64,000 nt of DNA from Skeletonema tropicum (GCA_037178625.1 CM074139.1:186001-250000); one strand, 5' to 3'. Counted from the first letter of the stretch, positions 44,215 through 57,136 are shown. Notes: generated from the sequence alone by a model not told the origin. Numbers and translations: made by a program.

Positions 44215-44966
44215 TTGCTCCTTTTGCCATTCATTTTGGCCCCTACTTACTCTGTCTACAATACGAAACATTATTGCACTTATTTACTACCCGCCTTTGT
44301 CCTGTTTCTTTTGCTCGGCCTTCGCTCTTGCAGGTTTGGTGGCCGAATTTTGAGAAGTCGTGATTAAGATAAGAAGCTGGCTGCGTTGTATATATTGTAT
44401 GTCTCATCGTCCGTCTATCTTCAGTCATCCAGACGTACATATATGAAAGATGTCAAGAGTTCAACCTGCTGATCCTCGTTTGGCTCCATCTTCATGAGAA
44501 GCGTTATCCCCTCTCAGCTATGTCTGACATGTCGTAGATCGAAGTTGAAGCCTTCCACACGTCTACTGGTCCACTGCTGGCGCTGCTGAGCCGAGGCCGA
44601 GTGCAATGCTTCCCACGAAGGGTTCAATCTGCTGAGACTATAATAGGATTGGCTCCAGCTCGATTTCGATTGGAATCCATTCATAGTGAATCTCTGTCTC
44701 TGTGTAGTCAGTCCTCTCGCTGAGCTGAGGATGACGAGTAATACATATATATATACATCATAGAGTGATGTATATGTATCTTCTACCTCCGTCTTGGCAC
44801 CTTGGGTCAAAGATGGCGAGTTTAGTCGAGGGCGAAGCAGTCGATATCCTCAAGGGAATTAAATAGAAGAAGTGAACGCAGTTTCAGCGCAAAACAGCAG
44901 AGCAACAAAGTAAGAAGTCGATAAAAAAATATGCAGTTTATAGTGTTTGTATGGTCCCGCTGCGAC

Positions 44967-45084
44967 AGGAACGACCATACCACAGTGACAGCACCGCTTC
45001 CCGTCTGCTCAGCGAAGTTAAGCACTGTCGGGCCAGGTTAGTACTACGGTGGGGGACCACGTTGGAATCCCTGGTGTTGTTCTT
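44967..45084 (+). rRNA. 5S rRNA
   Basis: Consensus copy. Confidence 0.97.
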
Positions 45085-45836
45085 TTGCTCCTTTTGCCAT
45101 TCATTTTGGCCCCTACTTACTCTGTCTACAATACGAAACATTATTGCACTTATTTACTACCCGCCTTTGTCCTGTTTCTTTTGCTCGGCCTTCGCTCTTG
45201 CAGGTTTGGTGGCCGAATTTTGAGAAGTCGTGATTAAGATAAGAAGCTGGCTGCGTTGTATATATTGTATGTCTCATCGTCCGTCTATCTTCAGTCATCC
45301 AGACGTACATATATGAAAGATGTCAAGAGTTCAACCTGCTGATCCTCGTTTGGCTCCATCTTCATGAGAAGCGTTATCCCCTCTCAGCTATGTCTGACAT
45401 GTCGTAGATCGAAGTTGAAGCCTTCCACACGTCTACTGGTCCACTGCTGGCGCTGCTGAGCCGAGGCCGAGTGCAATGCTTCCCACGAAGGGTTCAATCT
45501 GCTGAGACTATAATAGGATTGGCTCCAGCTCGATTTCGATTGGAATCCATTCATAGTGAATCTCTGTCTCTGTGTAGTCAGTCCTCTCGCTGAGCTGAGG
45601 ATGACGAGTAATACATATATATATACATCATAGAGTGATGTATATGTATCTTCTACCTCCGTCTTGGCACCTTGGGTCAAAGATGGCGAGTTTAGTCGAG
45701 GGCGAAGCAGTCGATATCCTCAAGGGAATTAAATAGAAGAAGTGAACGCAGTTTCAGCGCAAAACAGCAGAGCAACAAAGTAAGAAGTCGATAAAAAAAT
45801 ATGCAGTTTATAGTGTTTGTATGGTCCCGCTGCGAC

Positions 45837-45954
45837 AGGAACGACCATACCACAGTGACAGCACCGCTTCCCGTCTGCTCAGCGAAGTTAAGCACTGTCG
45901 GGCCAGGTTAGTACTACGGTGGGGGACCACGTTGGAATCCCTGGTGTTGTTCTT
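45837..45954 (+). rRNA. 5S rRNA
   Basis: Consensus copy. Confidence 0.97.
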
Positions 45955-46706
45955 TTGCTCCTTTTGCCATTCATTTTGGCCCCTACTTACTCTGTCTACA
46001 ATACGAAACATTATTGCACTTATTTACTACCCGCCTTTGTCCTGTTTCTTTTGCTCGGCCTTCGCTCTTGCAGGTTTGGTGGCCGAATTTTGAGAAGTCG
46101 TGATTAAGATAAGAAGCTGGCTGCGTTGTATATATTGTATGTCTCATCGTCCGTCTATCTTCAGTCATCCAGACGTACATATATGAAAGATGTCAAGAGT
46201 TCAACCTGCTGATCCTCGTTTGGCTCCATCTTCATGAGAAGCGTTATCCCCTCTCAGCTATGTCTGACATGTCGTAGATCGAAGTTGAAGCCTTCCACAC
46301 GTCTACTGGTCCACTGCTGGCGCTGCTGAGCCGAGGCCGAGTGCAATGCTTCCCACGAAGGGTTCAATCTGCTGAGACTATAATAGGATTGGCTCCAGCT
46401 CGATTTCGATTGGAATCCATTCATAGTGAATCTCTGTCTCTGTGTAGTCAGTCCTCTCGCTGAGCTGAGGATGACGAGTAATACATATATATATACATCA
46501 TAGAGTGATGTATATGTATCTTCTACCTCCGTCTTGGCACCTTGGGTCAAAGATGGCGAGTTTAGTCGAGGGCGAAGCAGTCGATATCCTCAAGGGAATT
46601 AAATAGAAGAAGTGAACGCAGTTTCAGCGCAAAACAGCAGAGCAACAAAGTAAGAAGTCGATAAAAAAATATGCAGTTTATAGTGTTTGTATGGTCCCGC
46701 TGCGAC

Positions 46707-46824
46707 AGGAACGACCATACCACAGTGACAGCACCGCTTCCCGTCTGCTCAGCGAAGTTAAGCACTGTCTGGCCAGGTTAGTACTACGGTGGGGGACCAC
46801 GTTGGAATCCCTGGTGTTGTTCTT
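46707..46824 (+). rRNA. 5S rRNA, G64T variant
   Basis: CACTGTCGGGCC reads CACTGTCTGGCC (base 46770), between box A and box C. Downstream spacer is the A variant. Confidence 0.95.
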
Positions 46825-47576
46825 TTGCTCCTTTTGCCATTCATTTTGGCCCCTACTTACTCTGTCTACAATACGAAACATTATTGCACTTATTTACTAC
46901 CCGCCTTTGTCCTGTTTCTTTTGCTCGGCCTTCGCTCTTGCAGGTTTGGTGGCCGAATTATGAGAAGTCGTGATTAAGATAAGAAGCTGGCTGCGTTGTA
47001 TATATTGTATGTCTCATCGTCCGTCTATCTTCAGTCATCCAGACGTACATATATGAAAGATGTCAAGAGTTCAACCTGCTGATCCTCGTTTGGCTCCATC
47101 TTCATGAGAAGCGTTATCCCCTCTCAGCTATGTCTGACATGTCGTAGATCGAAGTTGAAGCCTTCCACACGTCTACTGGTCCACTGCTGGCGCTGCTGAG
47201 CCGAGGCCGAGTGCAATGCTTCCCACGAAGGGTTCAATCTGCTGAGACTATAATAGGATTGGCTCCAGCTCGATTTCGATTGGAATCCATTCATAGTGAA
47301 TCTCTGTCTCTGTGTAGTCAGTCCTCTCGCTGAGCTGAGGATGACGAGTAATACATATATATATACATCATAGAGTGATGTATATGTATCTTCTACCTCC
47401 GTCTTGGCACCTTGGGTCAAAGATGGCGAGTTTAGTCGAGGGCGAAGCAGTCGATATCCTCAAGGGAATTAAATAGAAGAAGTGAACGCAGTTTCAGCGC
47501 AAAACAGCAGAGCAACAAAGTAAGAAGTCGATAAAAAAATATGCAGTTTATAGTGTTTGTATGGTCCCGCTGCGAC

Positions 47577-47694
47577 AGGAACGACCATACCACAGTGACA
47601 GCACCGCTTCCCGTCTGCTCAGCGAAGTTAAGCACTGTCGGGCCAGGTTAGTACTACGGTGGGGGACCACGTTGGAATCCCTGGTGTTGTTCTT
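47577..47694 (+). rRNA. 5S rRNA
   Basis: Consensus gene, A variant in the downstream spacer. Confidence 0.97.
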
Positions 47695-48446
47695 TTGCTC
47701 CTTTTGCCATTCATTTTGGCCCCTACTTACTCTGTCTACAATACGAAACATTATTGCACTTATTTACTACCCGCCTTTGTCCTGTTTCTTTTGCTCGGCC
47801 TTCGCTCTTGCAGGTTTGGTGGCCGAATTATGAGAAGTCGTGATTAAGATAAGAAGCTGGCTGCGTTGTATATATTGTATGTCTCATCGTCCGTCTATCT
47901 TCAGTCATCCAGACGTACATATATGAAAGATGTCAAGAGTTCAACCTGCTGATCCTCGTTTGGCTCCATCTTCATGAGAAGCGTTATCCCCTCTCAGCTA
48001 TGTCTGACATGTCGTAGATCGAAGTTGAAGCCTTCCACACGTCTACTGGTCCACTGCTGGCGCTGCTGAGCCGAGGCCGAGTGCAATGCTTCCCACGAAG
48101 GGTTCAATCTGCTGAGACTATAATAGGATTGGCTCCAGCTCGATTTCGATTGGAATCCATTCATAGTGAATCTCTGTCTCTGTGTAGTCAGTCCTCTCGC
48201 TGAGCTGAGGATGACGAGTAATACATATATATATACATCATAGAGTGATGTATATGTATCTTCTACCTCCGTCTTGGCACCTTGGGTCAAAGATGGCGAG
48301 TTTAGTCGAGGGCGAAGCAGTCGATATCCTCAAGGGAATTAAATAGAAGAAGTGAACGCAGTTTCAGCGCAAAACAGCAGAGCAACAAAGTAAGAAGTCG
48401 ATAAAAAAATATGCAGTTTATAGTGTTTGTATGGTCCCGCTGCGAC

Positions 48447-48564
48447 AGGAACGACCATACCACAGTGACAGCACCGCTTCCCGTCTGCTCAGCGAAGTTA
48501 AGCACTGTCTGGCCAGGTTAGTACTACGGTGGGGGACCACGTTGGAATCCCTGGTGTTGTTCTT
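48447..48564 (+). rRNA. 5S rRNA, G64T variant
   Basis: Same substitution as 46707 (base 48510), pointing to duplication of a two-unit block. Confidence 0.95.
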
Positions 48565-49893
48565 TTGCTCCTTTTGCCATTCATTTTGGCCCCTACTTAC
48601 TCTGTCTACAATACGAAACATTATTGCACTTATTTACTACCCGCCTTTGTCCTGTTTCTTTTGCTCGGCCTTCGCTCTTGCAGGTTTGGTGGCCGAATTA
48701 TGAGAAGTCGTGATTAAGATAAGAAGCTGGCTGCGTTGTATATATTGTATGTCTCATCGTCCGTCTATCTTCAGTCATCCAGACGTACATATATGAAAGA
48801 TGTCAAGAGTTCAACCTGCTGATCCTCGTTTGGCTCCATCTTCATGAGAAGCGTTATCCCCTCTCAGCTATGTCTGACATGTCGTAGATCGAAGTTGAAG
48901 CCTTCCACACGTCTACTGGTCCACTGCTGGCGCTGCTGAGCCGAGGCCGAGTGCAATGCTTCCCACGAAGGGTTCAATCTGCTGAGACTATAATAGGATT
49001 GGCTCCAGCTCGATTTCGATTGGAATCCATTCATAGTGAATCTCTGTCTCTGTGTAGTCAGTCCTCTCGCTGAGCTGAGGATGACGAGTAATACATATAT
49101 ATATACATCATAGAGTGATGTATATGTATCTTCTACCTCCGTCTTGGCACCTTGGGTCAAAGATGGCGAGTTTAGTCGAGGGCGAAGCAGTCGATATCCT
49201 CAAGGGAATTAAATAGAAGAAGTGAACGCAGTTTCAGCGCAAAACAGCAGAGCAACAAAGTAAGAAGTCGATAAAAAAATATGCAGTTTATAGTGTTTGT
49301 ATGGTCCCGCTGCGACAGGAACGACCATACCACAGTGACAGCACCGCTTCCCGTCTGCTCAGCGAGGTTAAGGTTACGGGGTCGCTTGTTTTTAAAAGGG
49401 CTAGTACGCTCTAAAATAATGTGAGGGAGCCCTTACAGGTACTTAGTCTTTTTTGTAGTGGTACAGTATGAGGCGTTTCACATCACCACCGATCAACCAT
49501 CAAACCATGGCACAAAGTTAGCGCTCTCCACCCCATACGGCACGTGTGTACTACGCCAAAATCACTGGGGTCGGTGAAATAACTACGACGGTAAATCATT
49601 ACTAATACCATTAGCCGCCGTTATTCGCTGGAATTCTATCACTGGAACCTTTCGAATTTTTTAATTAATACACCCACCGTCGTCATTGCATCCGACGGTA
49701 CATGCACCACTCGACACAACAGCATCCTCCCCTACACATCGTTGCGGCGCTCTTACTACACAAAAATTGTCACGGGCGCTTCACCTATCAATATACCATC
49801 GACCGCCGTCGGAATTGTCTCACTGGCCACCGCATAATTTGAAAACAACAGCGCTCCTATTGTAATTTGAAAATAATAATATTTATTCACAGC

Positions 49894-50703
49894 ATGAGTG
49901 AGGAGGGCGAGGAAAGACAACCAAAGAGGAGTAAGGGGGATTCAATTCAAGAGAAGAAAGAGGATAAAATGAAGGCCGAGGATATGTGGACACACATTGA
50001 GAACAATAAAAACTTGCTCAATCATATCAAGGCCAACAAAGATGAATGGAAACAGGAACACTTCGCATATATTCGTGAATTTTGTTCCCATGTGCAGATG
50101 CACAAGAAAGACTTCCCCCTTGTTATGGGAGATAAATACCCTGATTATGAGAGCCCCCCGGCAACTGAGGGGAGTGGAATTGAGCTTACAATGGGATACA
50201 TCACAAAGGTTGCGCGGAGGGAGGATACATCTTCCATCACCGATGAACCGATCTTACAGGTTGTGGAACGAGAGACCAAGTATCGAGGAACTGTTGAAAT
50301 GAAAGGAGGGAAAGGTGGATCTTCTACTGTCACTCAAGTACAATTTACTCATCTCACGTTGTGCGACGGTGACGGCAACATTATTGTCGGACGTGTTGTT
50401 ACTCACCTCACACACGAAGCAAGGAAGCTGGAAAGGGGGGACATAATCAAGTTACCAGTGTTCACAGAGCTGACACACAGAATTGGCAACAGCAACCCAA
50501 TGCCAGCTTTATTCATTGTCGAGTTTCGAAAGATTGGCTATGCTATAATCCCAGAGAATGTGAAGCAACAGCAACTATCGTGCGACCTGTCGAACTCATC
50601 CGACAAGTCTAATGATACTCCATCTGCGAATGATAATGATACTGCGATCGGATTCTTTAACCTCTTCGTACTTCTGGGCAAGGTACATTGCGGAGCTGTA
50701 TGA
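49894..50703 (+). CDS. Element protein A, unknown (copy 2)
   Basis: 269 residues from MSEEGEER, identical to the product at 40910. It overlaps the convergent gene C. Confidence 0.7.
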   Translation: MSEEGEERQPKRSKGDSIQEKKEDKMKAEDMWTHIENNKNLLNHIKANKDEWKQEHFAYIREFCSHVQMHKKDFPLVMGDKYPDYESPPATEGSGIELTMGYITKVARREDTSSITDEPILQVVERETKYRGTVEMKGGKGGSSTVTQVQFTHLTLCDGDGNIIVGRVVTHLTHEARKLERGDIIKLPVFTELTHRIGNSNPMPALFIVEFRKIGYAIIPENVKQQQLSCDLSNSSDKSNDTPSANDNDTAIGFFNLFVLLGKVHCGAV

Positions 50704-51098
50704 CCAGGTTGTCGACAAATGCCACACTTCCTGACTGTAGTTGACTTCTTCTTCTTTACTGAACTCTTCGCTGACTCACCCAATGGCACTTGGGCTCTGC
50801 GATAGCTCGTCTTCTTTGCAGCTTCCTTGCCCATTACTGACGCTCTCATCAAAGATGTTCTCATGCGTTGTTTCTTTGCATCTTCACCATTCAGTCTCTT
50901 GCGATCTTCTTCACACCTCTTCGCCTGCTTCAGCATGCTTTCAATCTCAGCCGAAGTCAATTCTATACCAAGAAGTTCCGACAATTGCCGATGTGTCTTC
51001 TCCTTATTGCCCTTGCCAGTGACACAGACTGCCAACTCAGCCATTGCCTTCCATGCATCAGTCTGGTCCAAATTAAGTCGCTTTCCTTCAGAGTACAT
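50538..51098 (-). CDS. Element protein C with CCHC zinc knuckle (copy 2)
   Basis: 186 residues, identical to the product at 41554-42114, zinc knuckle intact. Confidence 0.65.
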   Translation of the reverse strand: MYSEGKRLNLDQTDAWKAMAELAVCVTGKGNKEKTHRQLSELLGIELTSAEIESMLKQAKRCEEDRKRLNGEDAKKQRMRTSLMRASVMGKEAAKKTSYRRAQVPLGESAKSSVKKKKSTTVRKCGICRQPGHTAPQCTLPRSTKRLKNPIAVSLSFADGVSLDLSDEFDRSHDSCCCFTFSGIIA

Positions 51099-51100
51099 TG

Positions 51101-51772
51101 CTATTGTCCTTCTGCCTCTTTGGCTGAACCCTCAATCATGTCGATACCCGATTCAAATTCTACTTCAACATGAGCTTCCTCTTCAACATAAGCTTCCTGC
51201 GTTTCATCTTCTCGCACGCTAGTATCTGGTGGCTGCGTTCCTTCATCTTCTGGCCTCTCGCCGACTGTTTCATGCGTTTCATCTTCCTGTGCACCAGAGT
51301 CTGGTTGATGCGTTCCTTCGTCACGAGCTTCAGTCCTCTCCTGCTGCGTTTGGGTTTCCACCTGTGCAAGCTCATCCAGTGCATCGTTCACTCTCTTCAA
51401 ATGGTCTGCTGCTTCTGCACAAGTTTTGAAAAAATTTCTTTCAGGATTAATATTTATACGTTTACCCCCACCTCCTGCCTTGAACCGTTGCTCGTTCGGA
51501 AGCTGTATTGCTTTGGGGGAGTTCTTCGGGATATAGTAGGCAGTGTTGCGAAACATATTTTTCCAGAGAAATATTTCCCCTTTATTAACCACCTTCAGTG
51601 CATTGATGACCATGACGTCTGTCAACGAACTATGCACCCCACAGTGGACATGACGGTCGCGTATTTCTTTTGGTGTCAACCACAGCTTCCTTTTGTCATC
51701 CGGAAGGCACTGAGTGAGAAATAACATGCTTGCTTTCACTTCACGGTTAATTGGGGATGTCGTTACTGACAT
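51101..51772 (-). CDS. Element protein B, unknown (copy 2)
   Basis: 223 residues, identical to the product at 42117-42788, with the same TAG-CA-ATG link to gene C. Confidence 0.65.
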   Translation of the reverse strand: MSVTTSPINREVKASMLFLTQCLPDDKRKLWLTPKEIRDRHVHCGVHSSLTDVMVINALKVVNKGEIFLWKNMFRNTAYYIPKNSPKAIQLPNEQRFKAGGGGKRININPERNFFKTCAEAADHLKRVNDALDELAQVETQTQQERTEARDEGTHQPDSGAQEDETHETVGERPEDEGTQPPDTSVREDETQEAYVEEEAHVEVEFESGIDMIEGSAKEAEGQ

Positions 51773-53080
51773 TTTTTATGTTGCTGTTGTTTTCAAATTA
51801 TGCGGTGACCAGTGAGACAATTCCGACGGCGGTCGATGATATATTGATAGGTGAAGCGCCCGTGACAATTTTTGTGTAGTAAGAGCGCCGCAACGATGTG
51901 TAGGGGAGGATGCTGTTGTGTCGAGTGGTGCATGTACCGTCGGATGCAATGACGACGGTGGGTGTATTAATTAAAAAATTCGAAAGGTTCCAGTGATAGA
52001 ATTCCAGCGAATAATGGCGGCTAATGGTATTAGTAATGATTTACCGTCGTAGTTATTTCACCGACCCCAGTGATTTTGGCGTAGTACACACGTGCCGTAT
52101 GGGGTGGAGAGCGCTAACTTTGTGCCATGGTTTGATGGTTGATCGGTGGTGATGTGAAACGCCTCATACTGTACCACTACAAAAAAGACTAAGTACCTGT
52201 AAGGGCTCCCTCACATTATTTTAGAGCGTACTAGCCCTTAAAAACAAGCGACCCCGTAACCTTAAGCACTGTCGGGCCAGGTTAGTACTACGGTGGGGGA
52301 CCACGTTGGAATCCCGGGTGTTGTTCTTTTGCTCCTTTTGCCATTCATTTTGGCCCCTACTTACTCTGTCTACAATACGAAACATTATTGCACTTATTTA
52401 CTACCCGCCTTTGTCCTGTTTCTTTTGCTCGGCCTTCGCTCTTGCAGGTTTGGTGGCCGAATTTTGAGAAGTCGTGATTAAGATAAGAAGCTGGCTGCGT
52501 TGTATATATTGTATGTCTCATCGTCCGTCTATCTTCAGTCATCCAGACGTACATATATGAAAGATGTCAAGAGTTCAACCTGCTGATCCTCGTTTGGCTC
52601 CATCTTCATGAGAAGCGTTATCCCCTCTCAGCTATGTCTGACATGTCGTAGATCGAAGTTGAAGCCTTCCACACGTCTACTGGTCCACTGCTGGCGCTGC
52701 TGAGCCGAGGCCGAGTGCAATGCTTCCCACGAAGGGTTCAATCTGCTGAGACTATAATAGGATTGGCTCCAGCTCGATTTCGATTGGAATCCATTCATAG
52801 TGAATCTCTGTCTCTGTGTAGTCAGTCCTCTCGCTGAGCTGAGGATGACGAGTAATACATATATATATACATCATAGAGTGATGTATATGTATCTTCTAC
52901 CTCCGTCTTGGCACCTTGGGTCAAAGATGGCGAGTTTAGTCGAGGGCGAAGCAGTCGATATCCTCAAGGGAATTAAATAGAAGAAGTGAACGCAGTTTCA
53001 GCGCAAAACAGCAGAGCAACAAAGTAAGAAGTCGATAAAAAAATATGCAGTTTATAGTGTTTGTATGGTCCCGCTGCGAC

Positions 53081-53198
53081 AGGAACGACCATACCACAGT
53101 GACAGCACCGCTTCCCGTCTGCTCAGCGAAGTTAAGCACTGTCGGGCCAGGTTAGTACTACGGTGGGGGACCACGTTGGAATCCCTGGTGTTGTTCTT
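53081..53198 (+). rRNA. 5S rRNA (last of unit 2 array)
   Basis: Consensus gene. The spacer after it ends at about 53258, exactly where the unit 1 array ends. It lacks the 98-bp upstream insertion and 1-base deletion seen in the corresponding unit 1 gene. Confidence 0.97.
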
Positions 53199-54357
53199 TT
53201 GCTCCTTTTGCCATTCATTTTGGCCCCTACTTACTCTGTCTACAATACGAAACATTATAAGTAGAGGCAGCAGATGTGCCACTGATGAAGATACGCGATG
53301 GGATTGTAGGGCACTAGTTGGGGATGAGATGGCCCCCCTCACTGCTCAAAATCCAAGCTGCTATCTTGTCCCTACCGATGCCACGACAAACTCTGTCTGA
53401 GTAACAATGGTGGTAAGTAAGTGTGAACGGTGACGGTTTGTACTTATGCTGGTGAATAGTGTCCTCCAAATGCGGACAAGTTGAGTACCGAGTGTTTGTA
53501 TGTTGAAGGAACACATCACATTTTTGAGGCTCACATGTCTCATACCTCTTCCTTCAACGACTGTTTTGTCGTAAGCAAGATTATTCCGTATCGATGATGA
53601 AGAACAATGTTGACAGCAGCCAAACATGGCGATAACTCTGTTCCAAGAATTACAGCAGCCATTGTTGCTATTTGATCACGCTGCGTTGCCGCGTCTTCAA
53701 TTACAAATCAGTGGCGTTAGATTTTCCACGACGGCCATTTATGACGTAATGCAAAATGTGGGAGTAGGAGAAGTTGGAGAGGGAACGAAATGATCTGCGA
53801 GTAAGTGAACGGTATTATATCCTTCCTAGTCCGCCAGGACTTACAACTCACAACCTTTACATCAACATGCTTTCTGCGTCGAAAGGTTCACAGTAAATGA
53901 TTGCATTGACGATGCAATTCAGTAGCTTGAAGAACGCCATCACTGTAAAATCTGAGCAGAAGGAATCAGATGATAATAACTGAAATTTCAAAGTACGTCT
54001 GATTAGCCCTCTAGGTGCGAAATAATGATGATTAACCAACATGTGTGCTGCGACGTCAGTATTGATGCTTCATACTGCCTCCACAGCTGTTTCTCAGATC
54101 GCACCCCAAGCCAGAAGACCCAATTGGTCTCCTGGCCAGGATTGATTCAACCTTATGGTTGTGTTACGTCTTCGATTTCTCGAGTCAATTGAGGACAGAG
54201 CCCATCCTTGGCTGTCCTTTCTCACGATATAATAAGTACTACTTTATGAGCGGTTCAGGAATCAGATGAGTACAGGTATGAATTTCTTTGCAATACATAG
54301 CGTCAGCGGCACTCATTAGATGAAGCTTGACGCCGCAATATTGTACTTTTAGATGCT

Positions 54358-54374
54358 TTAGGGTTAGGGTTAGG
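54358..54374 (+). repeat. Interstitial telomere-like tract (unit 2)
   Basis: Same 17 bases as in unit 1. Confidence 0.8.
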
Positions 54375-55161
54375 TTGTGAGGTGAATCCTTGTGTCTTAC
54401 GAACAGCATAGTTAAAGCAAGGTTGATCCTTGCAACGTGGATTCATTTGTGACATCATATCAATGAACGGTAATCGGACGACACATCATTGGCGCAGCAA
54501 ATTTGTCAGAATTCACAATCTCAATCTCAAGAGACGAAGACTAACGACTCACTCCAGCTGTATTCATCCACAAAGAAGTCAGTCAGCTGAATCATCCATC
54601 ATTGCGCCATGTGGTATTTTTATCAGTTGTTCGTTTTTCCCATCTTCCACTAAAGCAGAGGGAATGATGAATGTACTTCGAGCATTGGAGGCCCTGCACT
54701 TGTCCCTGGGGCAAGCCATGGAACGATGTGAAAATAACTCTCTCATACGCAGTAGCGGTAGCGGTAACGAAGAACGACTCTACACAACTGCAGAGGATTA
54801 TTGTGCCAATTAGATCAGCTCTGAGATACAAACAAATTTCTGTTACATATATCTCCTTCTACAAAGAAGCTGCAGAAATGATACATTCAAAGCTGTCGAA
54901 ATCATCTTCGCAGGTCACTTACTGATGTATAGAAGTAGCACTGAAGATGATTGCCATGAATGAACACATTAATGAATGCGTTAAAACTTTTATGAATGGG
55001 GGTGTCGATCTGATCACGTCTCATGTAATAGCAGCTAAGAATGTGCTTTTGGCTTTCATTTGCTGTCGTGTAAGTATGTCATGATAAGTAAGAAGTAAGG
55101 AAGACCAAGACTTCTTTTCTCGTACCAACTTCAACTTAAACATCACTCGGTACTCGAAATA

Positions 55162-56340
55162 ATGTCCACCAAAATCGCTCACAAAAAATCAATCATGCCG
55201 ACCATCGCAACGTCAATTCAATCATGCCGACCAAAAGCACCGGAGAGCCATTCATTCAATCATGCCGACAGACAGCATCGTGAGGATCTCTCACAGCCAT
55301 TCATTCAATCATGGATGGCAAATTGCTGTTGCGAGCCTCATGCCGCTGCTTGCTGTGCTCATAATTTTTCATCGAGCAAACTGTCAACATCATTCGCTAC
55401 CAAACCACCATGTCGGCCAATTCTCCGCCCTCCGCTGGCCGGCCGCTTGCTATACTACCGCTGCCTCCCAACAGCGTTCACCCGCAAGCATCGCCACCGC
55501 TTTGAAGCAGGCTCCGCCGCGAACGACTGCAACCGACGATCGATGATTACAGGTGAGTTACAACCGATTCATGATCCCCTGTCCGGTTTTAATGGCTGAT
55601 CGAGCAACAACTTCAGCGCCGTGGAAGCCGGCGCTATACAAATTGGCCCAGCACCGTGGAAGCCGGTGCTATACAAATTGGCCCAGCACCGTGGAAGCCG
55701 GTGCTATACAAATTGGCCCAGGGCTCAGTCCCAGCACCGAGGCAAAGCCGGTGCTATACAAATAAGGCCCATCGCCGAGGATAGCCGGCGATTAATTAAA
55801 TTGGCCCAGCTTTTCTTTGCGCCTTCGGGTGTACTCGATTTGGGGTTCCGAGAGAGATAGTAACGGTCGGTTTCCAAGGTTGGTCACGGTGGCCTTCGGA
55901 GGTGCTGAGAGGCTTAAACAGAGTGTCCGTCCTCCTCAGGGAAAGATTGGCACAGTTCCTTTAGGGTTTGCTAGACCATAAATCCGTCGCTAAACTACCG
56001 TTCAATCTCGTTGAAAAGCATCTCCACCAACATTTTTAAATCTTGATGTGTTTGTTTGTTTGCTGTCTCTATCTTTGTATTTTGTATTTCTAATGAATCT
56101 TTGTTTTGTTTCCTATCTCTAAAAACAGTGCTTGGTAATTCATATAGAGGCAGTCTCTTCGCAAGGCGTATCGCAAGCTACACAGCTACCGTCCAGAGAC
56201 GACTCTTGACGAAAGGCCTTACAGCAGGGCAGGAACAAGACGGAAAGTTTAGTTTGATCAATCGAGCAGGGCCTGCTCTCAAGTTGTTGCGTCCATCGCC
56301 GTCGCGTGTCTTATGGCACATTATTGCTGCCTCTCTCTAG
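55162..56340 (+). other. Candidate two-exon gene with structured intron (unit 2)
   Basis: Counterpart of 22186-23364 with the same splice-site-like sequences. The hairpin array is at 55615-55792. Confidence 0.22.
55615..55792. repeat. Array of five hairpins with compensatory changes (unit 2)
   Basis: Same array as in unit 1, all stems unchanged. Confidence 0.85.
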
Positions 56341-56932
56341 AGATAGTGAGACGGGATGATTGGGAATTGACGTTTTTGTCTCCGTAGCTCTTAGAATGAA
56401 AGTTAGATAATGTGTCTCATGTTTTGTCAGATGTAAATAATAGGTCCTATTTCACTGCTAGCTTGATCTTTTGCTATCCCTCTTTTGATCCACTCAACAA
56501 GTGTGTCCGTCAAGCTCGGTTCCAATACACATCACTCGATCATATCGTCCTCGTCTCTACTTGTTGCTTTCATTGTCCTTCCGCATAAGTATATATTATG
56601 CATAGCAAAGAGTATCGAGAGGCAAGAGTGCAGAGCAGCAGTGCGATAGTATTGAAACTTCCCTCCGACAAAAATGACACACATGACTTCGCCAATGATA
56701 TGTATGGTACGTACATAAGTAGGTACATATTTACTCTTGACTCTTCCGACTGCAACACACATTTACATTGATGATTATTTGTACTTGTACCACCAAACGA
56801 CGATAGGCGTAACAAAGAACAAATATGATCTCATCAATGATGATGGCAGCCAAGCCGCCTACCCATCTCAATACAACAACATAAACATCTTGATGATGAA
56901 GAAGAAGACGAAGATGAAATCTCCCTAACCAA

Positions 56933-57136
56933 ATGCTCCAACTATCACAACCTCAGCATCCAATACTCCACGACCATCCCCTCTCAGCATCTATAATATG
57001 GATTATCAATCGACACGGGAGGATGCTCCCTCTCCACGCGGCGCTATTGTACGGTGCTCCATCTAACGTCACGCTAAAAATACTTGACGCAGCACGCGTG
57101 ATAAACCCAAGTCAGCACACAATCTCTTTCCATTGA
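56933..57136 (+). pseudogene. Ankyrin-repeat-like remnant (unit 3)
   Basis: Identical in translation to the unit 2 fragment. No extension into a larger ankyrin gene is visible on either side. Confidence 0.33.

Larger units (their letters stand above)
49372..52261. mobile_element. TTAA-inserting element with 479-bp inverted repeats, copy 2
   Basis: 2890 bp, same ends and orientation as copy 1, starting 8982 bases later. It differs by two extra A in the left repeat (about 49395) and a few substitutions. All three gene products are identical to copy 1, which fits recent amplification of the 5S block rather than a new insertion. Confidence 0.93.
49317..52328 (+). pseudogene. 5S rRNA gene split by TTAA element (copy 2)
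   Basis: 5' part 49317-49371, 3' part 52262-52328, with TTAA duplicated around a 2890-bp element. It shares both private 5S changes (GCGAGG, CCCGGG) with the split gene at 40335, so the two are copies of one insertion event. Confidence 0.97.
36546..53258 (+). repeat. Tandem 5S rDNA array, unit 2 (11 intact and 2 interrupted genes)
   Basis: Begins inside a spacer fused to a truncated tRNA. Three early units (37245-39308) carry an extra 9 bases (GCGCTGCTG duplicated), giving 879-base spacing; the others are 870. Two genes are split by the same 2.89-kb element. The array ends at the same base of the spacer as in unit 1. Confidence 0.95.
23605..56580. repeat. Large tandem duplication, unit 2
   Basis: Repeats unit 1 in order. 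It is about 9.4 kb longer because its 5S array is longer, two 2.89-kb mobile elements sit in that array, and the second FCP locus retains an upstream element and a tRNA fragment that unit 1 lacks. After the array it rejoins the unit 1 sequence at 53259 and ends where unit 3 begins. Confidence 0.95.

Noticed and set aside
36546..53258. CRISPR-like array
   Set aside because: The repeats are 870-base 5S rDNA units in a eukaryotic sequence, not short repeats with unique spacers.
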